Shown: positions 35,101 through 42,794 of the stretch, one piece after another
Layout: every line of letters starts with the position of its first letter
How positions within the stretch are numbered: position 1 is the first letter of the stretch
NCBI RefSeq assembly: GCF_022398325.1
Contig: NZ_JAKEVD010000027.1
Location: 1-64,000 of the forward strand
Reading direction: 5' to 3'
From: Shewanella sp. Isolate13
GTDB lineage: Bacteria; Pseudomonadota; Gammaproteobacteria; Enterobacterales; Shewanellaceae
Length of the DNA: 64,000 nucleotides
Made by a program: the position numbers and the translations under genes
The notes under the pieces: model-generated
What the model saw: the letters and a program-made list of their open reading frames with translations, nothing else
Told to the model about the DNA's origin: nothing
Database searches by the model: none

Positions 35101-35525
35101 TGTTTCCTAAGGTGTTCGGCGGTGGTAGTGCCTATTTAGCCTTGACCGACGATGATCTTTTAGAAACAGGCGTCACCATTATGGCGAGGCCGCCGGGCAA
35201 GAAGAATAGTACGATTCATCTTCTTTCTGGTGGAGAAAAGGCGTTAACCGCTTTATCATTGGTATTTGCTATTTTTAGGTTAAATCCGGCACCATTTTGT
35301 ATGCTGGATGAAGTCGATGCGCCTTTGGACGATGCCAATGTCGAACGTTTTTGTCGTTTGGTAAAAGAGATGTCCCAAAGCGTTCAATTTATATATATTA
35401 GTCACAACAAGATCACCATGGAATTGGCCGATCAACTTATCGGTGTGACTATGCATGAGCCCGGTGTATCACGCATCGTGGCAGTTGACATAGATGAAGC
35501 GGTGGCATTAGCCGACGCAGGATGA
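32103..35525 (+). CDS. smc: Chromosome segregation ATPase SMC
   Basis: 1140 residues. The Walker A motif GPNGCGKS is at 31-38. Two long coiled-coil arms rich in Gln/Glu/Leu (about 170-500 and 660-930) flank a hinge at about 500-650. The C-terminal head has the signature LLSGGEKALTAL and Walker B CMLDEVDAPLDD. SMC dimers with ScpAB compact and segregate the chromosome; scpA and scpB are not in the window. Having SMC here instead of MukB fits Shewanella. It is followed 23 bp later by zipA, so smc-zipA is probably one transcript. Confidence 0.96.
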   Translation: MRLKQIKLAGFKSFVDPTKIPLLNPLSAIIGPNGCGKSNVIDAVRWVLGESSAKHLRGDSMADVIFNGSTARRPVSVASVELLFDNQDGRLAGQYSSYQEIAVKRQVSRDGDSSYFLNNQKCRRKDITDLFMGTGLGPRSYAIIEQGTISRLIESKPQELRVFIEEAAGISRYKERRRETENRIRHTRENLARLGDIRSELTKQLDKLAEQAETARKYRELKQSERKYDAELSVSRFDELQQQIAKIDEQLSKLELQQTELLAKKQTIELSLTELSLKLSELETQEAHQVEDFYLTKTHIAKLEQSLKHRQQQDESLTQRLQEIDEQIGLYRARLAEAQLKQTQLTAQQALALPDVTLIRQQLTAHDAELSLANEQLDQLSEQLHGLNEAYSQAHHAFEMNRNQLSHNESDIGNKQRLVERLQEQVVSTSAELEKINAQDFATQVSELSLVIEQEQEVLDELNFQLQSKQLSEQELFAEQDSLKVRLADEQGRLSVVTQLLPTDKVGDTEELWQVIEVSPGWEAAVDMLLSGLLNTPVLSKPDLDSNPEQLGFESGVTELGVIKAPVNLAPWLQHVTWLETKEQAIVQRASLKQDQLIATADGYLVGVDFIIEKTQAAGSIVELKNEQLALQQSVMTNRSALETLSESLTQVKQVMAPLVSQIQQKQQFIQSQQITLASLRSQLESQQQSVTQTASRLAKVEQDLLEAKQERQALQHSVEKRTRQHQQLSDALEKAQIAKADGQAQKAQALDKLAKLKPLRQQLDAKMAQASASEQNLHTQLMLIEQQVNQHQLRLSELEQSEAVLKQQLALKDSELQDGESQPLKTQLEQALQAQQIKQDALTALRQQQAELQELCDSAGTNKKQQLASLEGLTQSTSTLKLRREGLKGQIDSQQRLLLEQNIDVKQVLLSLDENKTLVWRQKELERLRSQIEDLGAINLAAIEEFDLQNQRKLYLDSQDDDLNAALSSLEEAIRKIDKETKSRFKDTFDKVNADLGLLFPKVFGGGSAYLALTDDDLLETGVTIMARPPGKKNSTIHLLSGGEKALTALSLVFAIFRLNPAPFCMLDEVDAPLDDANVERFCRLVKEMSQSVQFIYISHNKITMELADQLIGVTMHEPGVSRIVAVDIDEAVALADAG

Positions 35526-35548
35526 ACATAAGAAATACAGGGTAACCA

Positions 35549-36508
35549 ATGGAAAATTTTCAACTGGTATTGCTTCTTATCGGTGTAATAGCCATTATCG
35601 CCGTACTTGTACACGGATTTTGGTCCATTAGAAAACAGCAACCTAAGGGATATAAGCAAAGCCCCATGGCCGATATTAGCCGTGAACGTCGCGATGCAGA
35701 TGGTTTCGATAACGATGGCATTGGCGAGGTACGAGTTGTTAAAAATAGTGCTTTTGAAAACGAAACTAAAGCCGTCGAAGATAATCATCGAGAGGTTCAG
35801 TTAAATGGCACTACGGCCGAATCGTTTGAGTTGACTGACGCTCCTGCTCCTAAGGTGGCTAAGACCCGCGTTGAACCTTCTCTAATGACTCAGGAGCCAG
35901 TATTGGCTGCAGAAGCGCCTGTCCAAGAATCACTGTTTGCCACTGAAGAGCCAGTGATAGCAGAGCCAACGATTGTCGAGCCTACTCTTGAGGCTGCCCC
36001 GAAGGTAGTTAAACAAGAGGCTATCGAGCCAGAGGCAGTTGAAACAAAGCCTGAACCGGCCTCAGAGCCTAAACAAGAGCAAGTTGAAGAGTTAGGTGAG
36101 CCACAAGATGTATTAGTACTGCATGTGGTGGCGAAAGAGGGCGAAGCGCTCAGCGGCGCAGAGCTTTTACCGTGTTTATTGACGCTTAACTTTAAGTTTG
36201 GCGATATGAATATTTTCCACCGTCATGAAGACAACGCAGGTACAGGCAAAGTCTTATTCTCGATGGCGAACATGGTTAAGCCGGGCGTATTCGATCCCGA
36301 CAACATGGAGCAGTTTAGTACCCAAGGTGTGGTGTTGTTTATGACACTACCTTGTTATGGCGATGCCTTAATGAACTTTTCCATCATGCTAAATTCTGCT
36401 CATCAAATCGCCGATGATTTAGGCGGCGAGGTACTCGATGGTGGCAGAGGCGAGTGGTCAGAAAGCACTAAGCAAAGCTATATTCAGCGGATAAGGGCGT
36501 TGGCTTAA
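35549..36508 (+). CDS. zipA: Cell division protein ZipA
   Basis: A bitopic inner-membrane protein that tethers FtsZ at the septum. 319 residues: one N-terminal membrane helix at about 5-27 (LVLLLIGVIAIIAVLVHGFW), a basic patch (RKQQPKGYK), a long acidic, Pro/Glu/Ala-rich linker at about 45-185, and the globular FtsZ-binding domain from about 190 (VLVLHVVAKEGEALSGAELL to the end). It follows smc closely and precedes ligA, a gene order shared with E. coli for zipA-ligA. Two hairpins follow the stop. Confidence 0.95.
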   Translation: MENFQLVLLLIGVIAIIAVLVHGFWSIRKQQPKGYKQSPMADISRERRDADGFDNDGIGEVRVVKNSAFENETKAVEDNHREVQLNGTTAESFELTDAPAPKVAKTRVEPSLMTQEPVLAAEAPVQESLFATEEPVIAEPTIVEPTLEAAPKVVKQEAIEPEAVETKPEPASEPKQEQVEELGEPQDVLVLHVVAKEGEALSGAELLPCLLTLNFKFGDMNIFHRHEDNAGTGKVLFSMANMVKPGVFDPDNMEQFSTQGVVLFMTLPCYGDALMNFSIMLNSAHQIADDLGGEVLDGGRGEWSESTKQSYIQRIRALA

Positions 36509-36526
36509 GCTTAGATTGAGCCTAAA

Positions 36527-36550
36527 TCAGCACCTAGCTTTAGGTGCTGA
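36527..36550 (+). promoter_or_regulatory. First hairpin between zipA and ligA
   Basis: TCAGCACCTA, loop GCTT, TAGGTGCTGA, a perfect 10-bp stem without a U-run. It is one of two tandem stems in this 97-bp gap and may attenuate or process the smc-zipA message. Confidence 0.5.
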
Positions 36551-36566
36551 TACGTAATTACATTTG

Positions 36567-36588
36567 AAAGGCCGCAGCAGCGGCCTTT
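36567..36588 (+). terminator. Second hairpin between zipA and ligA, possible attenuator
   Basis: AAAGGCCGC, loop AGCA, GCGGCCTTT, then GTTATTATT. The stem is GC-rich and stable but the U-tract is broken, so partial termination is likely. It ends 18 nt before the ligA start and could cover the ribosome site. Confidence 0.5.
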
Positions 36589-36605
36589 GTTATTATTCGG
36601 ATATT

Positions 36606-38615
36606 ATGATGCAAGATGTTCAAAATGAAATTGCTCAGCTAACCGCTGAACTTAATCAACATAACTATCGCTATTACGTTGACGATAGCCCTTCAATTCC
36701 AGATGCCGAATACGATCGTTTATTGAAAAGGCTTAAATCCTTAGAGACGCAGCACCCAGAATTTTGTTTAGCGGATTCGCCAACCCAAAGGGTAGGTGGG
36801 GAAGCGCTTGCTAAGTTTGAACAAATAAAGCATTTAAAGCCGATGCTGAGCCTAGATAACGTGTTTGATGAGCAGGAGTTCACGGCATTCAATCAACGTA
36901 TCGTTGATAAGACAGGTAAAGATTTAAGCTACTGCTGCGAGCCTAAATTAGATGGACTCGCGGTGAGCATCGTTTATCGTGATGGCGTATTTGAGCGCGC
37001 CGCCACCCGTGGTGATGGCCAAACCGGTGAAGATATCACTGAGAACGTGCGCACCATTAAGTCTATTCCGCTTAAGCTGCGTGGCGAGCACTTTCCACCG
37101 CTGGTTGAGGTGCGTGGTGAGGTGATCATGCCCCATAAAGCATTCGATGCTCTTAATGAGCGTGCTCGAACTAAAGGTGAGAAGCTGTTTGTTAACCCTC
37201 GTAATGCCGCAGCCGGTAGCCTACGTCAGTTAGACAGTAAGATCACCGCCAGTCGCGCGCTTGGTTTTTATGCCTATGCCCTTGGCGTAGTCGAGCCTGA
37301 AACATGGGAGCTTGCCGACAGTCACTACGGTCAGCTTGAGCAGTTACGCTCATGGGGCGTCCCTGTGAGCCAAGAAGTTAAGGTGTGTGAGTCAGTTGCC
37401 GACGTGATGGCTTACTACAATGATATTCAGCAGCGCCGTAGCAGCCTAGAGTTTGAAATTGACGGTGTGGTGGTGAAAGTCAACCAGATTGCTCATCAGC
37501 TGAGTCTTGGCTTTGTAGCGAAAGCGCCGCGCTGGGCGACTGCGTTTAAGTTTCCGGCTCAAGAAGAGATGACCCTGTTGGAAGGTGTCGATTTTCAGGT
37601 AGGCCGCACAGGAGCAGTAACCCCTGTCGCTAGATTAAAACCTGTGTTTGTAGGCGGGGTTACCGTATCGAATGCAACCTTACATAACGCCGATGAAATC
37701 GCGCGACTCGGCGTAAAGGTTGGCGATACCATTATTATTCGCCGTGCTGGTGATGTGATCCCGCAGATTGTTGCTGTGGTAGCCGAAAAACGTCCAGATG
37801 ATGCTAAAGAGATCACTTTCCCTGCGCTGTGCCCCGTGTGCGACAGCGAAGTTGAGCGCGTTGAAGGTGAAGCCGTGGCTCGCTGTACTGGCGGCCTATT
37901 TTGCGAAGCCCAGCGCAAAGAAGCCATTAAACACTTTGCTTCACGCAAAGCGCTGGATATCGATGGCATGGGCGACAAGGTCGTCGAACAACTTATTGAT
38001 AAAGAGTTGGTAGAGAGCCCTGCCGATCTGTTTAAGCTGACGGCATCGGCCATGACCATGCTTGAGCGCATGGGGATGAAGTCGGCAACTAAATTGGTGG
38101 CGGCAATCGAAGTAGCGAAGCAGACGACGTTTGCTCGTTTCCTTTATGCCCTCGGCATTCGGGAAGTGGGGGAGGCAACTGCAGCAAATCTTGCAGCCTA
38201 TTTTAAAACTTTAGATGCATTGAAGGTGGCTAAAGAGGAAGAATTTATTAAGGTCGATGATGTAGGCACTATCGTCGCGGCGCATTTGGCGCACTTCTTC
38301 GCTCAACCCCATAACCTTGAGGTGATCGATAAACTTATCGAAGCGGGTATACATTGGCCTGCAATCGAAGAAGTAGCCGATGAAGACTTGTCTCTCAAGG
38401 GACAGACTTGGGTATTAACTGGCACCTTAACTCAACTTAACCGTAATGACGCCAAAGCAAAATTGCAGGCTCTAGGAGCCAAAGTGGCTGGCAGTGTTTC
38501 TAAAAATACTGACTGTCTCGTTGCAGGTGCTGCAGCAGGCTCGAAATTGGCTAAGGCGCAAGAGTTAGGGGTAAAGGTTATCGATGAAGAAGCGCTTATT
38601 GCGATTCTGTCGTAA
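36606..38615 (+). CDS. ligA: NAD-dependent DNA ligase
   Basis: Seals nicks using NAD+ in replication and repair. From ATG 36606 (or the next codon, also ATG) the product is 669 residues, the family size. Domains in order: Ia (YRYYVDDSPSIPDAEYDRL), adenylation with the AMP-lysine in CEPKLDG at about 115, OB fold (VGRTGAVTPVARL), a four-cysteine zinc finger (CPVC then CTGGLFC), helix-hairpin-helix repeats and a C-terminal BRCT domain. The 14-codon TTG extension upstream lacks family support and would run through the hairpin. Confidence 0.96.
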   Translation: MMQDVQNEIAQLTAELNQHNYRYYVDDSPSIPDAEYDRLLKRLKSLETQHPEFCLADSPTQRVGGEALAKFEQIKHLKPMLSLDNVFDEQEFTAFNQRIVDKTGKDLSYCCEPKLDGLAVSIVYRDGVFERAATRGDGQTGEDITENVRTIKSIPLKLRGEHFPPLVEVRGEVIMPHKAFDALNERARTKGEKLFVNPRNAAAGSLRQLDSKITASRALGFYAYALGVVEPETWELADSHYGQLEQLRSWGVPVSQEVKVCESVADVMAYYNDIQQRRSSLEFEIDGVVVKVNQIAHQLSLGFVAKAPRWATAFKFPAQEEMTLLEGVDFQVGRTGAVTPVARLKPVFVGGVTVSNATLHNADEIARLGVKVGDTIIIRRAGDVIPQIVAVVAEKRPDDAKEITFPALCPVCDSEVERVEGEAVARCTGGLFCEAQRKEAIKHFASRKALDIDGMGDKVVEQLIDKELVESPADLFKLTASAMTMLERMGMKSATKLVAAIEVAKQTTFARFLYALGIREVGEATAANLAAYFKTLDALKVAKEEEFIKVDDVGTIVAAHLAHFFAQPHNLEVIDKLIEAGIHWPAIEEVADEDLSLKGQTWVLTGTLTQLNRNDAKAKLQALGAKVAGSVSKNTDCLVAGAAAGSKLAKAQELGVKVIDEEALIAILS

Positions 38616-38640
38616 GCAAAAGCATAAGCCTGCTTAATTT

Positions 38641-38676
38641 AAAAGCTCCTACGCTATTTGGCGAGGAGCTTTTTTA
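38641..38676 (+). terminator. Terminator of ligA
   Basis: AAAAGCTCCT, 13-nt loop with an internal CGC/GCG pair, AGGAGCTTTTTT. It is a strong terminator in the plus direction. Confidence 0.88.
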
Positions 38677-38778
38677 TTGGCTGTAATTGGTATTAATGCT
38701 TGAAAACTGTTGATTTGTCGCCATATCTAATTCATCCCGTTCGACATTAGTCTGAATCAGTTAATTAAAGGAATTGGT

Positions 38779-39261
38779 TTGAATTTTAGTCATATCACTT
38801 GGCTTGACGATAAAGGTCATGTAAAGCCGCCGTTAATGCTCTATCTATTGCTAGTGTTTATCGCACGAGGTTGGTGTGTGTTTGTGGCGTCATTGACTCA
38901 GGCTAGCGATAGAGCCGCTTTGGTCGAACTGTTTTACCCGCAAAAGGCCGATTTTTTGATGGCCTTAGCTGCAGGTTTTGGTGCGTTAATCGTCTATGGT
39001 GCGGTTATTGCCGAGAGAAAACGCTCACCTAATTGGGTAAGGCCACTATTCCCCTATTTGAAATGGCTATTGGTGTTGCTGCTCATCATCGATGGTGGCT
39101 TGCTGCTGCAGCGAGTCTTACACTCCTATTATATGTATAGCTGGAGTATTGGCCTTGATGCACTGCTGCTATTTTGGAGTAGTTTATACCTGTATAAGTC
39201 TAAGCGCTTGAAACTGTACTTTAGTGATTGGAAAGAAAACGAACTCAAGACAGAAGAGTAA
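38779..39261 (+). CDS. DUF2919 (YfeZ-like) inner-membrane protein
   Basis: 160 residues with four predicted membrane helices and the family-typical N-terminus (DDKGHVKPPLMLYLLLVFIARGW). The TTG start is supported by AAGGA at 6-nt spacing. A basic, charged C-terminal tail follows (SKRLKLYFSDWKENELK). The family has no known function. It is preceded by the ligA terminator, so it has its own promoter, and no plus-strand terminator follows: the stem just downstream works on the minus strand. Confidence 0.8.
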   Translation: MNFSHITWLDDKGHVKPPLMLYLLLVFIARGWCVFVASLTQASDRAALVELFYPQKADFLMALAAGFGALIVYGAVIAERKRSPNWVRPLFPYLKWLLVLLLIIDGGLLLQRVLHSYYMYSWSIGLDALLLFWSSLYLYKSKRLKLYFSDWKENELKTEE

Positions 39262-39285
39262 AAAAAAGACGCTGCAAGCAGCGTC
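39261..39285 (-). terminator. Minus-strand intrinsic terminator of a candidate sRNA
   Basis: On the minus strand GACGCTGC, 2-nt loop, GCAGCGTC is followed by seven U (plus-strand A-run at 39261-39267). In the plus direction the stem is followed by AAATGAA, so it is directional and serves transcription coming from the right, where no minus-strand protein gene exists. Confidence 0.85.
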
Positions 39286-39457
39286 AAATGAACCTTCATA
39301 CAGAGAGTCACTCTGTATTCGTGATCCGTAGATTTACGATAAAAACCTTCTAAGGCTCGGCAATAATCAAACCGCGATTATGGCTTAACCTTGTTAAAGG
39401 ACAATTGACAGTATTGCTTCCTAAACATCATCTTCGGGGCGACCGATCTTAAGAAAC
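39262..39457 (-). ncRNA. Candidate small RNA gene, about 196 nt
   Basis: On the minus strand a sigma70 promoter (TTGCAT at 39492-39487, 17-bp spacer, TATACT at 39469-39464) is followed about 200 nt later by a directional intrinsic terminator. The transcript would contain at least three more stems: ATACAGAG/CTCTGTAT (39298-39318, perfect 8 bp), ATAATC/GATTAT and CCTT/AAGG. The only open frame inside is 17 codons with no ribosome site. I do not recognise it as 6S, GcvB, Spot 42, GlmZ, CsrB or the signal-recognition RNA. It lies between a DUF2919 gene and an HD-GYP gene. Confidence 0.7.
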
Positions 39458-39463
39458 AGTTTT

Positions 39464-39492
39464 AGTATAGAGCGGTTGGATATTGTATGCAA
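39464..39492 (-). promoter_or_regulatory. Sigma70 promoter of the candidate sRNA
   Basis: TTGCAT, 17 bp, TATACT on the minus strand. Four of six and five of six consensus bases respectively, with ideal spacing. The start would be near 39457. Confidence 0.72.
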
Positions 39493-39821
39493 TTTTAAGT
39501 TGTACTTATTTGGCCTAAAAAAGATACAAATAGGGAATAACTTATTCTATATCGACTATATTGAAACCGTATAGATGGCTTTCACGTCTTGTTTTTCATT
39601 TAGGCGTGTCATTTTTTCTTCTTTTGTCATAAAGTTGACGCTACTGATTAGCCTACTTACTCTGTAGGGATACTGGCTTTATGGCCGAGTAGACTATTAT
39701 TGACGGTAAAAAATGTCGACAGGTTTACTGACAAGAAGAGTCAGTTTGTATGACGCAAGGGTGTAGCTAACAGGATTAGTACTAAACGATAAGCTTAAAA
39801 GATAATGTTGGAGTGACATAA
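39493..39821. other. Upstream region of the HD-GYP gene
   Basis: About 330 bp, AT-rich. I see no reading frame or c-di-GMP riboswitch motif. It must hold the HD-GYP promoter. Confidence 0.4.
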
Positions 39822-41018
39822 ATGTCAAAGGCGGCAGAGTTGCAAATACCTTTGTCAGAGTTGAAAGTGGGTATGACAGTGAAGTTACCGCTTTCATGGA
39901 CGGATCATCCTTTTCTATTTAATCAAATAGAGATCGAAAAAACGGCTCATATAGAGCTCATTAAGACCTTAAATGTGTCTCATGTTACCTTGATTGGCGG
40001 CAGTGAGCTGTTAACCGATGAGGTGACTCCTGTCGTTGAAGAGGTCCCAACCACGCCGAAGCAGTTAGCTGCAGACTCCAACGCCTTAGTCAGAAAATCC
40101 ATTCGGTTAGGTCAGCAAAGATTTACCAAAGGCGCCAGTGATTGCCGGGCGGCGTTTTCAAAACTCGGCGCCGATCCCCAAGGTGCTTATCGCAGCGCTG
40201 CGAGCTTAGTCGAAGAGCTGATGGACCATCTTAAGGAAACAGACACTCCCCATTTAGCACTGGTCAACCCTGGTGAAGATATCTCGGTAAATCAACATGG
40301 TGTATCGATTGCGGTGTTATCTATGATGATAGGCCAAGCCTTATCCATGAACCATTCTCAGTTACGTGATATCGCCATGGGCTCATTGTTTCATGATATA
40401 GGTAAAGTGAAGGTGCCCGATGTGATACGGCGTAAGAAAAATAACTTGTCAGAACATGAAGTTAATTTTCTAAATATGCATCCAAACTTTGGCTATGACA
40501 TGCTCGATAAAACGGGGCTGTTCTCTAGTGAGGCCTTAGATATAGTCCTGCATCACCATGAGTGGGCTGATGGCAGTGGTTATCCTCATGGTTTAAAGGG
40601 AAAGCAGATCGCTATAACCACGCAAGTTGTTAGTTTAGTAAATGATTTTGATCGTCTGCTTAGAGGTGGTGAAGGCCGCTCTCCACAGGTGGCACTGGGT
40701 TACTTATTTAAGAATCGGGCCGGCAAGCATGAGGCCGAGTTGATCTCTACCTTAGTTAAAGTATTAGGGATCTATCCTCCAGGTACTATGGTGCAGCTTA
40801 GCGACGGTGAGATGGCGAAGGTTATGGTGACCACTTCACAGGTTCAAAAACCTATAGTGTGGAGTTGTACACTTGACGGACAGAATGCAAGACTCCGCTT
40901 TTTGGCCGAAGAGTCTGAAGATATTATCGGGGTACTTAAAGTTGAAGAACTCTCATCTTCGGCGCTCAAAACCCTAGATGGCAACTCGACTGTTAGCTTT
41001 TACTTTAGTAGTTTGTAG
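39822..41018 (+). CDS. HD-GYP domain c-di-GMP phosphodiesterase with DUF3391
   Basis: 398 residues. An N-terminal DUF3391 region at about 8-135 (IPLSELKVGMTVKLP, IEKTAHIELIKTLNVSHVTLIG) precedes an HD-GYP domain at about 150-320. The metal-binding motif HDIGKVKVPD is near 191, HHHE near 244, and GSGYPHG carries the GYP signature. Key residues are intact, so c-di-GMP hydrolysis to GMP is likely, in the cytoplasm. The ATG has a GGAG site. It opposes the diguanylate cyclase encoded 11 kb earlier. No partner sensor is adjacent. Confidence 0.92.
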   Translation: MSKAAELQIPLSELKVGMTVKLPLSWTDHPFLFNQIEIEKTAHIELIKTLNVSHVTLIGGSELLTDEVTPVVEEVPTTPKQLAADSNALVRKSIRLGQQRFTKGASDCRAAFSKLGADPQGAYRSAASLVEELMDHLKETDTPHLALVNPGEDISVNQHGVSIAVLSMMIGQALSMNHSQLRDIAMGSLFHDIGKVKVPDVIRRKKNNLSEHEVNFLNMHPNFGYDMLDKTGLFSSEALDIVLHHHEWADGSGYPHGLKGKQIAITTQVVSLVNDFDRLLRGGEGRSPQVALGYLFKNRAGKHEAELISTLVKVLGIYPPGTMVQLSDGEMAKVMVTTSQVQKPIVWSCTLDGQNARLRFLAEESEDIIGVLKVEELSSSALKTLDGNSTVSFYFSSL

Positions 41019-41121
41019 CCAAGTCATAAATAAGCCCGAAACCCGAGTTTACTTCTTCCTCGATGCACTTCACTATGCTGCATACGAATATCGTTAGATG
41101 AATGAGCGAAAGAGCAAAAGC

Positions 41122-41976
41122 ATGATTAAAACTGTCTGTATTGTTGGCTGTGGTTGGTTTGGGTTGCCCTTGGCGCAAGCGCTTGTTGCTGGTGGGGTGA
41201 AGGTGTTTGGCAGTAAGCGGCTGCAAACAGAAGCGCTATCTTTACAGAAGCTGGGGATTAATGGTTTTAGGCTAGATTTAGACGATGAGCTCCCGCTCTC
41301 ACAAGAGCACACCGAAGTAGAGGAAGCTTTAGCTGCAGATTGCCTAGTGATCAATATTCCTCCTGGGCTGCGTAACGCTCCCGATGCCTATTTGCAACGG
41401 CTGGCTAAATTAAAACAGCTTATCGCCGCAAATAGCTATAAGAAGATAGTCTTCGTTAGTACCACAGGTGTTTATCCTCAACAGGATAAAGTGCTTAGTG
41501 AACAAGATGCATGTGCTCATTCAGAGGTAAGCGATAAGTTATTGCAAGCCGAAGCACTATTCTCCGATTTGGCTAATAGCGTTACAGTGCGTTTTGCTGG
41601 GCTTGTCGGTCCTAACAGGCACCCAGGGCGATTCCTTGCTGGCAAAACGGGTCTGCCAGAGGCTAGCGCAGCGGTCAATCTGGTCCATCTCAATGACTGT
41701 ATCCTTGCGGTTTCCACACTATTATTTAATGAGGCGTCACGTGGTGTTTATAATGTTTGCGCACCGCTTCACCCTACACGACAGGCCTTTTATCGTCAGG
41801 CTGCGAGGGAGTTAGGTTTAGTCGAGCCGCAATTTTTAGCAAGTGAACAGACTACAGACTCCAGTGCTGAAGGCATAGTCGTTACCGGCAAACAGATCAG
41901 CGGTGAAAGACTCGTCTCAGAGCTTAACTTCGAGTATCAATTTAGTGATCCAATGGATATGCTGTTAGCCTGTTAA
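41122..41976 (+). CDS. NAD(P)-binding SDR-family protein (YeeZ-like)
   Basis: 284 residues from ATG 41122, chosen because the Rossmann strand (TVCIVGCGWFGLPLAQAL, a GxGxxG variant) normally begins a few residues from the start; an in-frame ATG at 41098 would add eight charged residues. It is an extended/atypical SDR similar to E. coli YeeZ, with IVFVSTTGVYP near residue 115 and the conserved NVCAP segment near 210. It is probably a nucleotide-sugar-like epimerase/reductase by fold, but the substrate is unknown. It lies before a DsbA-like gene. Confidence 0.8.
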   Translation: MIKTVCIVGCGWFGLPLAQALVAGGVKVFGSKRLQTEALSLQKLGINGFRLDLDDELPLSQEHTEVEEALAADCLVINIPPGLRNAPDAYLQRLAKLKQLIAANSYKKIVFVSTTGVYPQQDKVLSEQDACAHSEVSDKLLQAEALFSDLANSVTVRFAGLVGPNRHPGRFLAGKTGLPEASAAVNLVHLNDCILAVSTLLFNEASRGVYNVCAPLHPTRQAFYRQAARELGLVEPQFLASEQTTDSSAEGIVVTGKQISGERLVSELNFEYQFSDPMDMLLAC

Positions 41977-42028
41977 CGGATTAAGTTATGTTTGGCTTAT
42001 GCATTCATTTAACCAAGAGAGGAGCGAT

Positions 42029-42661
42029 ATGAAGCTTTTCAAACAATCAGTTAGTCAGATTTTTATTTTGTTTGCTGTGCTAATGCTGCCTATGCACAGT
42101 GTTTGGGCTGCACAATATAAAGAGGGCGTAGATTACGTCAAGATCGCTGGGATCCCAGAGAGTAAAAAACCTGTGGTAAGAGAGTTTTTCTCCTACAACT
42201 GTAGTTATTGTTACCGTCAAGATCCTTTCTTTGAGCAGACCGCTCAGCTATTAGAGGGCGATATTCAGTTTGAGCGAACCCCTGTCGGTGCTGGACGCTC
42301 CAGTTGGATTTTAAGCCAAGAAGCTTACTATCTGGCGCAAAAGTTCAATGTCACTAAGCAGGTGCACGGTAATATTTTCACTCGTATTCATGAGAAGGGA
42401 AATGCCTTTACTCGCCCAGAGCAGTTGAAAGACTTTTTTGTGAGCCAAGGACTTAATGTTGAAGAGGTTGAGGCCGCAATGAATTCAACTGACGCCAAAC
42501 TAGCGTTAATGAACTATGACACTCAGGCGCAACTTGCCGAAATTCGCGGTGTGCCATCACTTGTGGTGAATGGACAATACCTCATTAAGGAGCAAGGAAA
42601 GACACCTAAGGAGCTAGCCGAACTGGTACGCTACTTGAGTGAGCTTGAGGCGCCTAAGTAA
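42029..42661 (+). CDS. DsbA-family thiol:disulfide oxidoreductase
   Basis: A 210-residue precursor from ATG 42029 (GGAG site). The signal peptide ends near VWAA (27-28), so it acts in the periplasm. The redox motif is Cys58-Ser-Tyr-Cys61 (FFSYNCSYCYRQ), not the CPHC of classical DsbA, and the cis-proline loop is RGVPSLVVNG. The changed dipeptide would alter redox potential or partner choice. It could oxidise a subset of envelope proteins. The upstream in-frame ATG at 41999 would add ten hydrophilic residues before the signal peptide and is unlikely. Confidence 0.9.
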   Translation: MKLFKQSVSQIFILFAVLMLPMHSVWAAQYKEGVDYVKIAGIPESKKPVVREFFSYNCSYCYRQDPFFEQTAQLLEGDIQFERTPVGAGRSSWILSQEAYYLAQKFNVTKQVHGNIFTRIHEKGNAFTRPEQLKDFFVSQGLNVEEVEAAMNSTDAKLALMNYDTQAQLAEIRGVPSLVVNGQYLIKEQGKTPKELAELVRYLSELEAPK

Positions 42662-42662
42662 C

Positions 42663-42702
42663 TTAAATAACGTAAATAGCTTAAGTAAATTAAATAACGT
42701 AA
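42663..42702. repeat. Direct repeat TTAAATAACGTAA, two copies
   Basis: The 13-mer occurs at 42663-42675 and 42690-42702 (27-bp period), with degenerate related sequence between. It starts two bases after the DsbA-like stop. It is followed by an imperfect hairpin at about 42712-42738 (GCCATT..AATGGC). Confidence 0.5.
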
Positions 42703-42794
42703 GTCATTTAAGCCATTGTCATTGATATATGATAATGGCTAGTGGCACGTTATATTGGCAACATTGAATTAATCACGGGCTTGTTAGAAAAAAA

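Noticed and set aside
39129..39311. Minus-strand open frame overlapping the DUF2919 gene and the sRNA end
   Set aside because: It runs through the intrinsic terminator and the antisense of a real gene, with no ribosome site.
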